This document shows positions 34,607-43,122 of a stretch of 64,000 nucleotides of DNA, piece by piece. The stretch comes from Pseudooceanicola algae (GTDB lineage Bacteria > Pseudomonadota > Alphaproteobacteria > Rhodobacterales > Rhodobacteraceae). The notes under the pieces are model-generated. The model saw only the letters and a list, made by a program, of their open reading frames with translations. It had not been told where the DNA came from and did not search any database. Within the stretch, counting starts at the first letter, position 1, and every line of letters begins with the position of its first letter. A program made the position numbers and the translations under genes. Location of the stretch: NCBI RefSeq assembly GCF_003590145.2, contig NZ_CP060436.1, positions 1,460,001 to 1,524,000 of the forward strand, read 5' to 3'.

Positions 34607-36067
34607 TTAAATCCCGGCCGGAATATTCAGCGGATCACGCTGCACGGAGCGCGGCGAATTCAGCTCCTTCCATTTCGTCAGCGCTTTCGCGGCCGAACTG
34701 AAGGCAGGGCGTGGCACGAACCGTCCGCGTCCCGGCTGCGGCTGGCTGTTCTGCCCCCAGGCCCAGATCACCTCGCCCCGCGACAGGGTATAGCGTGCCT
34801 GGGCGCTCACTTCCTTGCCCTCGAAGACGTTGTAATCGATGATCGAATGGTGATTGCTCGCCGAGATCGTCTTGGAGATCTTCGGATCCCAGACCACGAT
34901 ATCCGCATCCGCGCCCGGCACCAGAGCACCTTTGCGGGGATAGATATTCAGGATCTTCGCCACATTGGTCGAGGTCGCCGCGACGAATTCCTCGGGTGTC
35001 AGGCGCCCGGTCTCGACACCATAGGTCCAAAGCATCGCAAGCCGTTCTTCCAACCCGTTGGACCCGTTGGGGATCTTGGTAAAGTCCTGTAATCCCATGC
35101 GCTTCTGCTCGGTACTGAAAGCAGCATGATCGGTGGCAACGACCTGCAGGGAGCCCGACTGCAGCCCGGCCCACAGGCCATCCTGATGCTCCTTGCCACG
35201 GAACGGCGGCGACATCACGCGCTGCGCTGCGTGGTTCCAGTCGGTGTTCAGGTATTCGCTTTCATCCAGCGTCAGGAACTGGATCAGCGGCTCGCCGTAA
35301 ACCCGCATCCCCTTCTGGCGCGCGCGCCGGATCGCCTCATGCGCCTGTTCGCAGGACACATGCACGATATAAAGCGGCGTCCCGGCAGCATCCGCGATGG
35401 TGATTGCCCGGTTGGCTGCCTCGCCCTCGAATTCAGGCGGGCGCGACCGCGCATGCCATTCCGGCCCGGTCTTGCCCTCGGCCAGGAATTTCTTCTGCAT
35501 CAGATCGACAAGATCGCCGTTCTCCGCATGGACCATGGGCAGTGCACCCAATTCCTTGCAGCGCGCGAAACTGGCGAACATCTCGTCGTCCTCGACCATC
35601 AGCGCGCCCTTGTAGGCCATGAAATGCTTGAACGAATTCACGCCGTTGTCCACGGCATATTTCATCTCGTCAAAGATGCTCTCGTTCCAGCCGGTGATCG
35701 CCATGTGGTAACCGATATCGGAACAGATCTGCGGCGCGCTCTTGCGATGCCATTCGTTGATCGCGTTCTTGATGCTGCCATCCGCCCCAGGCAGACAAAA
35801 ATCCACCAGCATGGTCGTCCCGCCGGTCGCCGCCGCCCAGGTGCCGCTTTCAAACGTCTCCGCAGCCGTCGTCCCCATGAAGGGCATCTCAAGATGCGTA
35901 TGCGGATCGATCCCGCCGGGAATCACATAGGCCCCTTCCGCATCGACATATTCGTCGCCCTTCAGATCCGGCCCGATCTCCTTGATCACCTCGCCCTCGA
36001 CGAGGATATCTGCCTTCCACTGACGGTCCGCGGTGACGACAGTGCCGCCCTTGATAACCTTGCTCAT
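34607..36067 (-). CDS. hydA: Dihydropyrimidinase
   Basis: A 486-residue cyclic amidohydrolase that opens 5,6-dihydrouracil or dihydrothymine to the N-carbamoyl-beta-amino acid. The binuclear metal site is complete: His56 and His58 in GGIDPHTHLE, the carbamylated lysine (Lys153 in MAYKG), His180 in MVHAENGD, a further His in IVHVSCEQAH, and Asp in ATDHAAFS. ATG 36067 has GGGAGA upstream. It follows the carbamoyl-amidohydrolase gene across a family A repeat. D-hydantoins are possible side substrates. Confidence 0.94.
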   Translation of the reverse strand: MSKVIKGGTVVTADRQWKADILVEGEVIKEIGPDLKGDEYVDAEGAYVIPGGIDPHTHLEMPFMGTTAAETFESGTWAAATGGTTMLVDFCLPGADGSIKNAINEWHRKSAPQICSDIGYHMAITGWNESIFDEMKYAVDNGVNSFKHFMAYKGALMVEDDEMFASFARCKELGALPMVHAENGDLVDLMQKKFLAEGKTGPEWHARSRPPEFEGEAANRAITIADAAGTPLYIVHVSCEQAHEAIRRARQKGMRVYGEPLIQFLTLDESEYLNTDWNHAAQRVMSPPFRGKEHQDGLWAGLQSGSLQVVATDHAAFSTEQKRMGLQDFTKIPNGSNGLEERLAMLWTYGVETGRLTPEEFVAATSTNVAKILNIYPRKGALVPGADADIVVWDPKISKTISASNHHSIIDYNVFEGKEVSAQARYTLSRGEVIWAWGQNSQPQPGRGRFVPRPAFSSAAKALTKWKELNSPRSVQRDPLNIPAGI

Positions 36068-36095
36068 CGTTTGTCTCCCTGTTCTGACCCCGGCT

Positions 36096-36168
36096 GTTTC
36101 CCTGTCGGAAATATCCCGGGGGACAATGCGCAAATTTCAATTTGCGCGTTGGGGGGCAGCGCCCCCTG
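36096..36168 (+). repeat. Dispersed repeat, family A copy 3
   Basis: Head TTTCCCTGTCGGAAATATCC plus CGGGGG. Then GCGCAAAT-TTCA-ATTTGCGC (36128-36147) and a GGGGGC-AGC-GCCCCC hairpin (36152-36166). It sits inside a minus-strand operon but has the same plus orientation as the other copies. Confidence 0.75.
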
Positions 36169-36186
36169 AATTCCCCGCAATCGGCG

Positions 36187-37449
36187 TTACGCCACGATCC
36201 CCGCGGTCTCGACCACCGCGTGCAGCAACACATCCGCCCCGGCCTTGGCCCAATCCTTGGTGATTTCCTCGGCCTCATTGTGGCTCAACCCGTCCACACA
36301 GGGGCACATCACCATGGCGGTCGGTGTGACCTTGTTCATCCAGCAGGCATCATGCCCCGCCCCCGAGACGATGTCGCGATGCGAATAGCCCAGACGTTCG
36401 GCCGCATCCCGCAGCGCGCCCACGCAGGTCTCGTCGAAGGTCACCGGATCGAAATGCCCCACCGGCTCGATGGCAATCCCAAGCCCAAGCTCTTCGGCAA
36501 TCTTCGGTGCCTCCGCTTCAAGCCGGGCGCGCATCGCATCCAGCTTTTCCTGCTCGGGGCTGCGGAAATCGATGGTAAAGACCGCCTTGCCGGGGATCAC
36601 GTTGCGCGAATTAGGATAGACATTGACCTGACCGATGGCCCCGACCGCGTCAGGCTGGGCCTCCATGGCAATCTGATGCACCAACTCGGTGATCCGCGCC
36701 ATGCCCAAACCCGCGTTGACCCGCATGTTCATCGGGGTGGAGCCGGTATGGGCATCCTTGCCCGTCAGCGTCACCTCCAGCCACCAAAGGCCCTGACCAT
36801 GCGTCACGATCCCGATGTCCTTGCCCTCGGCCTCCAGGATCGGCCCCTGCTCGATATGCAGCTCGAAGAAGGCATGCATCTTGCGCGCACCCACGGGTTC
36901 ATCGCCTTCCCAGCCGATCCGCTTCAGCTCGTCACCAAAGGCCTTGCCCTCGGCGTCGACCCGCGCCTTGGCCCAATCTTCGGTATGGATGCCCGCAAAG
37001 ACTCCGCTGGCCAGCATCGCAGGGGCATAGCGCGTGCCCTCTTCATTGGTCCAGTTGGTCACGACGATCGGGCGTTTCGTCTTCACGCCCAGATCGTTCA
37101 GCGTCCGCACCAGTTCAAGCCCGCCAAGCACCCCGAGGATACCGTCGTATTTGCCGCCCGTGGGCTGCGTATCGAGATGCGAACCGACATAGACCGGCAG
37201 CGCGTCGGGGTCCGTCCCGGGCCGCGTCGCAAACATGTTGCCCATCGTATCGACGCCCATCGTACATCCGGCCGCCAAGCACCAATCCTGAAACAGCGCC
37301 CGCCCTTCGGCATCTTCGTCGGTCAAGGTCTGGCGGTTGTTCCCCCCGGCGATCCCGGGGCCGACCTGCGCCATTTCCATCAGGCTGTCCCACAGCCGAT
37401 CCCCATCGATCCTGAAATTCTCTCCGGGTGCTGACAGCGGTGCTGACAT
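36187..37449 (-). CDS. N-carbamoyl-beta-alanine amidohydrolase (M20 family, beta-ureidopropionase)
   Basis: A 420-residue Zn-dependent M20/carbamoylase family hydrolase. Metal ligands are visible: His91 and Asp93 in GSHLDTQPTGG, the glutamate pair in NEEGTRYAP, ELHIEQGP, and the C-terminal GAGHDACWM and LSHNEAE. It removes the carbamoyl group after dihydropyrimidinase, yielding beta-alanine, CO2 and ammonia. First gene of the operon; ATG 37449 follows AAGGAG. A RutR-type operator is 32 bases upstream. L-carbamoylase activity is an alternative. Confidence 0.92.
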   Translation of the reverse strand: MSAPLSAPGENFRIDGDRLWDSLMEMAQVGPGIAGGNNRQTLTDEDAEGRALFQDWCLAAGCTMGVDTMGNMFATRPGTDPDALPVYVGSHLDTQPTGGKYDGILGVLGGLELVRTLNDLGVKTKRPIVVTNWTNEEGTRYAPAMLASGVFAGIHTEDWAKARVDAEGKAFGDELKRIGWEGDEPVGARKMHAFFELHIEQGPILEAEGKDIGIVTHGQGLWWLEVTLTGKDAHTGSTPMNMRVNAGLGMARITELVHQIAMEAQPDAVGAIGQVNVYPNSRNVIPGKAVFTIDFRSPEQEKLDAMRARLEAEAPKIAEELGLGIAIEPVGHFDPVTFDETCVGALRDAAERLGYSHRDIVSGAGHDACWMNKVTPTAMVMCPCVDGLSHNEAEEITKDWAKAGADVLLHAVVETAGIVA

Positions 37450-37481
37450 GTCACTGGCTCCTTGACTTTTTACGCATTCCT

Positions 37482-37499
37482 TTTGACCTTTTGGTCAAA
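37482..37499. promoter_or_regulatory. rutR: Putative RutR operator
   Basis: TTTGACCTTTTGGTCAAA is a perfect 7+7 inverted repeat around four T. It differs at one position from the E. coli RutR consensus TTGACCANNTGGTCAA. It lies 32 bases upstream of the carbamoyl-amidohydrolase start and 194 bases from rutR. RutR releases DNA on binding uracil or thymine, so this would induce the operon. Confidence 0.82.
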
Positions 37500-37693
37500 G
37501 CCACGCTAGCAGAGCCCAAAGGCCAGTCAAGAAAATCGCCGCCGCGTCCGCCCCATGACGCTACACGACCGCCCCCCGCTGATTATTCCATCAGCACTCG
37601 CCCGTACCTCGCAAGAAGGTGAACCGGGATCAGCTTGCCACGCCCCATACCCCAGCCGCGTGATCTTCGCGCAAGGATGAACAGGATGACAGA

Positions 37694-38311
37694 ATGAACC
37701 AGCCCGTTGCGCGAACCCGGATCCAGCGCAAGAACATCAAGCTCATCTCGGATGCCGCGCTCAGCGTCTTCTCGGCCAACGGATTTCGGGGCGCGACGGT
37801 CGACCAGATCGCCCGCGAAGCAAACCTCTCAAAACCCAATTTGCTCTATTACTTCCCCACCAAGGAGGCGATCCACAGGCACCTGCTGTCGACCCTGATG
37901 GACACCTGGCTCGACCCGCTGCGCGACGTGGATCCTGCCGGCGAACCGCTCGATGAAATCCTGACCTACCTGCAGCGCAAGCTGCAGATGAGCCGCGATC
38001 ACCCCCGCGAATCCCGCCTCTTCGCCAACGAGATCCTGCAGGGCGCGCCCCATATCCTCGACCTGCTGGCCAGCGACCTCAAGGACCTTGTCGACGACAA
38101 GGCCGCCCTCATCACCACCTGGATGAACTCGGGTCGCATCGCGCGCGCCGACCCCTATCACCTGATCTTTTCGATCTGGTCCCTGACCCAGCATTACGCC
38201 GACTACGATGTCCAGATCCATGCGATCCTCGGCCCCAAGAAACCCGACCCCTTCCCCGAAGCCGAGACCTATCTGACAGAGATGTTCACCCGGATGCTGA
38301 CCCCGCCCTAA
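37694..38311 (+). CDS. rutR: TetR-family regulator RutR
   Basis: A 205-residue TetR regulator. The helix-turn-helix is VDQIAREANLSKPNLLYYFPTKEAIH (about 37-62). The ligand domain matches RutR throughout (WLDPLRD, SRDHPRESRLFANEILQGAPHI, WMNSGRIARADPYHLIFSIWSLTQHYADY). RutR senses pyrimidines and controls their breakdown and, in E. coli, also carbamoyl phosphate synthesis. It diverges from the degradation operon. Its stop overlaps the convergent YigZ-like gene by four bases. Confidence 0.92.
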   Translation: MNQPVARTRIQRKNIKLISDAALSVFSANGFRGATVDQIAREANLSKPNLLYYFPTKEAIHRHLLSTLMDTWLDPLRDVDPAGEPLDEILTYLQRKLQMSRDHPRESRLFANEILQGAPHILDLLASDLKDLVDDKAALITTWMNSGRIARADPYHLIFSIWSLTQHYADYDVQIHAILGPKKPDPFPEAETYLTEMFTRMLTPP

Positions 38312-38670
38312 GGGCCGATCTCTTCAAGGTAGGCGCGCACGCAAGCCTGCACATGGCGAAACCGGTCTCCGCCCAGATGGGTGCCGCCAAACCAGCGCGT
38401 CACCACGATCAGGTGCCCCTCCAGCCCTTCGCGTTCCAGCATCCGCAGAATCACCATTCCGGCCCCGGATTCGCCGTCGTCCGCCTTCAGCGGGCCATCG
38501 GGCAGCAAAACCGCCCAGGAATTATGCGTCGCCTTGGCAAACTTCTTACGCCGCTTCAGCTGCTTCACCAGCGCCTCCGCTGCCGCGCGACTGCCCGCCG
38601 GGCCGCCCGCCACCGCATACTTCGACCCCCGGTCGCTCAGCACCGCTTCGATGATCCGCAAATCCGCCAT
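38308..38670 (-). CDS. YigZ/IMPACT-family protein, N-terminal domain only
   Basis: A 120-residue protein with the UPF0029/IMPACT core: KATHNSWAVLL, DDGESGAGMVILRMLE and VVTRWFGGTHLGGDRF. E. coli YigZ is about 200 residues with a second domain that is missing here, so this is a short form. Role unclear; eukaryotic IMPACT influences translation control. ATG 38670 is chosen because the homologous fold begins soon after it. The gene converges with rutR, overlapping by four bases. Confidence 0.82.
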   Translation of the reverse strand: MADLRIIEAVLSDRGSKYAVAGGPAGSRAAAEALVKQLKRRKKFAKATHNSWAVLLPDGPLKADDGESGAGMVILRMLEREGLEGHLIVVTRWFGGTHLGGDRFRHVQACVRAYLEEIGP

Positions 38671-38713
38671 GGGCTCCCCTGCCACGCGCCGGGCCTCCGC
38701 ACCACCCCGCCCG

Positions 38714-38770
38714 GTTTCCCTGTACCAAATATCCCGGGGAGGCTCCGGCACGGAGACGGGGCAGAGCCCC
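38714..38770 (+). repeat. Dispersed repeat, family A copy 4
   Basis: Head TTTCCCTGTACCAAATATCC plus CGGGG, followed by CTCCGGCACGGAGACGGGGC and AGAGCCCC. The tail matches the family B element at 8590-8623. Position between the YigZ-like and H-NS-like genes. Confidence 0.75.
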
Positions 38771-38796
38771 ATTCATCCCGCCCCCTCTCCCGCCCA

Positions 38797-38824
38797 AGAA
38801 AAAAGGGGCCGCGGGGGCCCCTTT
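38797..38824 (-). terminator. Terminator of the H-NS-family gene
   Basis: AAAGGGGCC (38802-38810) pairs with GGCCCCTTT (38816-38824). On the minus strand the stem is followed by a run of T (A run at 38799-38804). Confidence 0.85.
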
Positions 38825-38900
38825 GTCCTTACATGCCGGGCGAAAAACTGTCTTCTCGCCCTGGGCAAATCTCGCCGGACCCGTGCGGAGGCCCCGTTTC

Positions 38901-39221
38901 TTACTTCACGATCAGGAACTGATCGAGAGATTCACCCTTGGCCAGGGCATCCTTGATCCAGGCCGGTTGACGACCGCGGCCGCTCCAGGTCTGGGTGCCA
39001 TCTTCAGGATTGCGGTACTTCGGTGGGTTCACCTTGGACTTGCGACCGGGCTGGCCGGTCAGATCTGCGAGGGAAAAGCCCATTTCCGCCGCCTTCGCCT
39101 CGAGCTCGGCCAGGGCAGTTTTGCGCTGACGATCCTCATAGGTCTTGATGGCATTGGAAACCTTGGCCTGCAATTTCTTCAGGTCGCCAAGATCCATGGC
39201 GTCCAAATCAAGATCAAGCAT
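38901..39221 (-). CDS. H-NS family nucleoid-associated protein (HvrA-like)
   Basis: A 106-residue protein. An N-terminal coiled coil (LGDLKKLQAKVSNAIKTYEDRQR, about 10-45) mediates oligomerisation. The C-terminal DNA-binding loop TWSGRGRQPAWIKDAL carries the conserved GRGRQPxW core seen in alphaproteobacterial H-NS homologues such as HvrA. It probably silences AT-rich DNA and may act on its own AT-rich upstream region. ATG 39221 follows GAAGGAAG. Own terminator downstream. Confidence 0.9.
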   Translation of the reverse strand: MLDLDLDAMDLGDLKKLQAKVSNAIKTYEDRQRKTALAELEAKAAEMGFSLADLTGQPGRKSKVNPPKYRNPEDGTQTWSGRGRQPAWIKDALAKGESLDQFLIVK

Positions 39222-39498
39222 AGTCCTACTTCCTTCAGTGACAGGAAATGAAATGGCATTTCCCAAATGACGCCAGATACAATGCCATTCCCCCATTGAA
39301 CAAGCTAAAAAATCTGAATGCCCCTTCTATATCGGCAAGAAATCACCTGTCATCGCATAGGCGGAAAGCTTGAGGCCCGCCTTCTGCATCTGCGCGCCAT
39401 GCAAATAAGGCCCCGACACCGCAATTCAAATCGCGATGCCAGGTTCTGACCACTGGCGCAGAATGATTTAAATGACGTTAGTTAACCAAACGTCAATA
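39222..39498. promoter_or_regulatory. AT-rich region between trpE(G) and the H-NS-family gene
   Basis: No gene seen. Close to the H-NS-family start lies GGAAATG-N6-CATTTCC (39244-39263). AATGGCATT (39252-39260) recurs inverted as AATGCCATT (39281-39289). Just after the trpE(G) stop is TGACGTT-N9-AACGTCA (39473-39495) with GTTAAC in its centre. The region is much richer in A+T than its surroundings, as expected for an H-NS-type target or autoregulated promoter. Confidence 0.45.
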
Positions 39499-41670
39499 TC
39501 AGAGCAGCACATCGGCCTTGTCTTTGATGCCGAGACGCTCCACCACATTTTCGATGATCCGCATTCCCGCATCCTGCCCGAGCGACATGATGGATTCCGG
39601 ATGGAACTGGACGGCTGCAATGGGCAGATCGCGATGTTCAATCCCCATGACAATTCCATCAGAAGTTGTTGCCGTTACCCGAACCTCGCCCGGCATACTT
39701 TCCGCTGCAGCGTATAGCGAATGATAGCGGCCGACCGTTACCTGTTCATCCAGGCCCGCAAAGACAAGGCCGGGGTCCTTGATTGCAATCCGCGACGGCT
39801 TGCCATGCATCGGATCATCAAGCTGGCGCAATTCAGCACCAAAGTATTCGGAAATGGCCTGCAATCCCAGGCAGACGCCGAATAGCGCCACATTGCGATC
39901 CAATGCGCGCTTTATCGTTTCGGCGCATTGGAAATCCGACGGCTTCCCCGGGCCCGGCGACAATACGATCAGGTTCGGCTTGTATTCCTCGAGGACCTTT
40001 TCGGCCAAGGGACTGCGGGTCGTCATCACCTCTGCCCCGGTCTGGCGGAAGTAATTGGCCAGCGTATGAACAAAGCTGTCTTCGTGATCGACCAGCAAAA
40101 TCCGCCGGCCCTTGCCCCTGGGCAGCCGTGTGCCATCCCCTGCCCCGTCATTGACCCGCACGTCGCCGCGAATGGCCGCGCGCATGGCGCTGGCCTTCAG
40201 CTCGGTCTCGGCCTCTTCGGCATCGGGATCGCTGTCGTTCAGCAGGGTCGCCCCGGCGCGCACTTCGGCAACGCCGTCCTTGATCCGGATGGTGCGCAGG
40301 GTCAGGCCGGTGTTCATGTCGCCATTGAACTGTACGGCACCCACGGCCCCGCCATACCAGAACCGCGTGCTCTTTTCGTGCTTCTCGATAAAGCGCATCG
40401 CCCAGAGCTTGGGCGCGCCGGTGACCGTTACCGCCCAGGTGTGGCTGAGGAAGGCATCAAAGGCATCCATCCCGGCGCGCAACCGGCCTTCGATATGATC
40501 GACCGTGTGAATCAGACGCGAATACATCTCGATCTGGCGGCGTCCGATGATCCGCACCGAGCCGGGTTCGCAAACGCGGCTCTTGTCGTTGCGGTCCACG
40601 TCGGAACACATGGTCAGCTCGCTTTCATCCTTCTTGGACTGCAGCAGCTTCATGATCTGTTCGCTGTCCTCGATGGCATCCTTGCCACGGGCGATGGTGC
40701 CCGAGATAGGACATGTCTCGACCCGGCGTCCGGTGACGCGAACGAACATCTCGGGGCTGGCCCCGACCAGGTATTCCTGATCCCCGAGATTCATGATGAA
40801 CCCGAAGGGGGCCGGATTGATCTTCTTCAGGCGCTCGTAAATGGCCGAAGGGCTGTCCTTGCAGGCTTCGTAAAAAACCTGTCCCGGCACGACCTCGAAC
40901 AGGTCGCCGCGACGGAAGCTTTCCTTGGCCGAAACGACCAGCTTGGCGTACTCCCCCGGCGCATGATCGCCGCGCGGCAGATCTTCGGGACCTTTGACAA
41001 AGGGATCGGCAGCACTGCCGCCGGGGATGTCGACCGTGTTCAGGCCGTCCTTTTCAAAATCATACTGATACCGCATGGCCGAGGTCGAATAGTGATCCCC
41101 GACCAGGATGTGATCGGCGAAGAACAGCACCAGGTCGCGCTGATCGTCGGGGCGCGGCAGGTGGAAATCGATCGGCTCGAACTGGAAGGTCAGATCATAG
41201 CCGAAAGCGCCATAAAGCCCCAGGTGCCCGTCCTCTTCGGAAAAGAACAGCGCCACGATGGCCCGCAGCACCGAAAAGACCGACGGCGCGCGCGAGCGTT
41301 CCTCTTCGTTGAAGACCCGCTCGGGTTCGCGGATCTTGAGGATGATCTCGGTCTCGGCAACCCGCGCCTCGGCGACCGCGTCCAGGCCCTGCACGCAGGG
41401 CGCAACGATCTTCAGCAGCACCTCGCCGCGTGCGTTCAGGGCGGCAATCCGCATGTCGCGACCCCGGCTTTCGATCACCAGTGGCGGTGCGTCGAAACCG
41501 AAATCCCAACGGGTATACCGCCCCGGATATTCGTAGTTCGACGACAGCAACACGCCGCGATGGGAATCCAGCCGTTTGGCCAGGGCATCGGTGTCGGTCA
41601 TGTAGGTCGCGGGCAGTTCGCGGCGGGTGACAGTGACACCCCCCTTGGTCTGGAAAGTGAGGTCGGTCAT
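39499..41670 (-). CDS. trpE(G): Anthranilate synthase, fused TrpE-TrpG
   Basis: A 723-residue fusion making anthranilate from chorismate and glutamine, the first step of tryptophan synthesis. Residues 1-500 are the TrpE part, with the tryptophan-feedback segment [16 protein letters not shown] near 43-58, ISGTIARGK (322-330) and [17 protein letters not shown]. Residues 520-723 are the amidotransferase, with Cys600 in FGVCLG and the His690/Glu692 pair in FHPES. The layout matches rhizobial and Azospirillum TrpE(G). It is not beside other trp genes. A candidate attenuator leader lies upstream. Confidence 0.94.
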   Translation of the reverse strand: MTDLTFQTKGGVTVTRRELPATYMTDTDALAKRLDSHRGVLLSSNYEYPGRYTRWDFGFDAPPLVIESRGRDMRIAALNARGEVLLKIVAPCVQGLDAVAEARVAETEIILKIREPERVFNEEERSRAPSVFSVLRAIVALFFSEEDGHLGLYGAFGYDLTFQFEPIDFHLPRPDDQRDLVLFFADHILVGDHYSTSAMRYQYDFEKDGLNTVDIPGGSAADPFVKGPEDLPRGDHAPGEYAKLVVSAKESFRRGDLFEVVPGQVFYEACKDSPSAIYERLKKINPAPFGFIMNLGDQEYLVGASPEMFVRVTGRRVETCPISGTIARGKDAIEDSEQIMKLLQSKKDESELTMCSDVDRNDKSRVCEPGSVRIIGRRQIEMYSRLIHTVDHIEGRLRAGMDAFDAFLSHTWAVTVTGAPKLWAMRFIEKHEKSTRFWYGGAVGAVQFNGDMNTGLTLRTIRIKDGVAEVRAGATLLNDSDPDAEEAETELKASAMRAAIRGDVRVNDGAGDGTRLPRGKGRRILLVDHEDSFVHTLANYFRQTGAEVMTTRSPLAEKVLEEYKPNLIVLSPGPGKPSDFQCAETIKRALDRNVALFGVCLGLQAISEYFGAELRQLDDPMHGKPSRIAIKDPGLVFAGLDEQVTVGRYHSLYAAAESMPGEVRVTATTSDGIVMGIEHRDLPIAAVQFHPESIMSLGQDAGMRIIENVVERLGIKDKADVLL

Positions 41671-41770
41671 CTTGATATGTCTCTATGCGGGGGCAACACC
41701 GGGGTCGCGGCCAGCCTGTGCTGGCACCTGCGCGGCAGGTTGCCGGATCTTGGGGGAGTCGTGACAACGG

Positions 41771-41816
41771 GGCGATGGCTTCACCATCGCCAGATCAAAT
41801 GCTTCCTCGCCATCGC
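41771..41816 (-). promoter_or_regulatory. Candidate attenuator with competing stems upstream of trpE(G)
   Basis: On the minus strand GCGATGGC (41816-41809), GGCGATGG (41791-41784) and GCCATCGCC (41779-41771) follow in order. The third can pair with either of the first two, 8 bp each. The second-third hairpin has the loop TGAAG. No T-tract follows, so the mechanism, if real, may act on translation or RNA stability. Position about 100 bases before the trpE(G) start. Confidence 0.45.
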
Positions 41817-41827
41817 ATCCCGGTCAT
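41795..41827 (-). CDS. Possible leader peptide of trpE(G)
   Basis: A ten-residue frame, MTGMRWRGSI, whose single Trp codon (codon 6) lies inside the first competing arm. Its stop lies four bases before the second arm. Known trpE(G) leaders in rhizobia have several Trp codons, so one is weak evidence. No clear Shine-Dalgarno is seen. Confidence 0.3.
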   Translation of the reverse strand: MTGMRWRGSI

Positions 41828-42021
41828 ACCGTTCCTGTCATCGGTTCGATCTTCGCACCCCGTGATGGACCATGGCGGTCGGCACCCTCGGGCAGTGTGA
41901 TGTACCAAGCAACGCCGCCCTTGTAAATCCGCCCGTGTCGCGAGGCGGCGTCGACGCAAACTTGCGATGCGCCGCGCAAGCTGCGACACCATGGCGGACG
42001 TTTCATTGCAAGGATTTCCCG

Positions 42022-43068
42022 ATGTCCCAGACCGTTTTGCCGCCCCTGCCCGAAGGCCCCCTGTCGATCACGATTCTCGGGGCCGGCGCGATAGGCGGCG
42101 CGGTCGCGGCCTCTCTCGCCGAGGCGCTTCTGGAGAAGGGTCCGGCAAGCGGGCTCGCCAGCGTCTCGGTCGTGGCGCGGGGCGCGCATCTGGCGGCGAT
42201 CCAGTCGGGCGGGCTGCGCCAGATCACGCCCGCACGCCCCGAGGCACGCGCCCTGACCGTTCGGGCCGTCGAGGACCCCGCCGACCTGCCGCCTCAGGAT
42301 CTGGTGATCACGGCGCTGAAGGGGCATCAGCTTCCCGCCATGGCGGGCAAGATCCGCGGCCTGCTGAAACCCCATACCCGCGTCGGCAGCATCGTGAACG
42401 GTGTGCCCTGGTGGTATCCGATCTCCGATGGCGCCGGCGGCACCAGAGGCGCTGAAGAGGTCGACCCCGGCGGCGTGCTCTGGCGCGAGGTCGGGGCGGA
42501 ACGTGCCATCGGCGTCATCGCCTTTCTCAGCGCCTTCGTGGCCGAACCCGGCCTGATCACTGTGAACAACGACGGCTATTACGATATCGGCCGCCTGCCC
42601 GGTCAGGATCGCGCCGACGTGGCGCGGCTGGCCACGATCTGGGAAAACGCCGGGCTGAAAGTTCAGGAAACCCAGCCCTACCAGAACGCGATCTGGACCA
42701 AGCTGATGGGCAATGCCGGGATGAATTCCACCTGCGCGCTGGCTCAGGCGACGATCACCGAGGCGCTTGCCGACCCGGCCCTGTTCCGCCTTGCCCTTGG
42801 CATCATGACCGAGGTCCACCAGACCGGCCTCGCCGAGGGCGCGGTCTTTCCCTATGGGCCCGAACAGCGCGCCAAGGTCGCCCGCGACACGCTGAACATC
42901 CGGCCCTCCACCCTGCAGGATCTCGAAGCAGGCCGCCCGATGGAGATCGACCCGATCTTCGCCGCCGCGATCGCCGTGGCGCGCAGCCATGGCATCGACT
43001 GTCCGAACCTGGAGCTTGTCACGGCGCTTCTGCGCTCCATCGACCGGAACCGCTTTGGCAACGCCTGA
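42022..43068 (+). CDS. 2-dehydropantoate 2-reductase family protein (PanE/ApbA-like)
   Basis: A 348-residue NAD(P)-dependent reductase. The N-terminal ILGAGAIGGAVAASL is the dinucleotide-binding motif. NAIWTKLMGNAGMNSTCAL and the C-terminal GRPMEIDPIF-AAAIAVARSHGID are the ketopantoate reductase signatures, with the catalytic lysine in WTKL. It is longer than E. coli PanE (303 residues), with an extra segment around 125-150. Many such paralogues act on other 2-keto acids, so pantothenate synthesis is not certain. ATG 42022 follows CAAGGA. Confidence 0.85.
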   Translation: MSQTVLPPLPEGPLSITILGAGAIGGAVAASLAEALLEKGPASGLASVSVVARGAHLAAIQSGGLRQITPARPEARALTVRAVEDPADLPPQDLVITALKGHQLPAMAGKIRGLLKPHTRVGSIVNGVPWWYPISDGAGGTRGAEEVDPGGVLWREVGAERAIGVIAFLSAFVAEPGLITVNNDGYYDIGRLPGQDRADVARLATIWENAGLKVQETQPYQNAIWTKLMGNAGMNSTCALAQATITEALADPALFRLALGIMTEVHQTGLAEGAVFPYGPEQRAKVARDTLNIRPSTLQDLEAGRPMEIDPIFAAAIAVARSHGIDCPNLELVTALLRSIDRNRFGNA

Positions 43069-43090
43069 GCGGGGGCGACGGCGGGGAAAC

Positions 43091-43110
43091 GGCGGGGGTC
43101 GCCCCCCGCC
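43091..43110. terminator. GC hairpin between convergent panE-like and DUF1185 genes
   Basis: GGCGGGG and CCCCGCC arms around TCGCCC in the short gap between the two stop codons. There is no T-tract on either strand. Weak or rho-assisted terminator. Confidence 0.4.
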
Positions 43111-43122
43111 GGGACTGATGGG

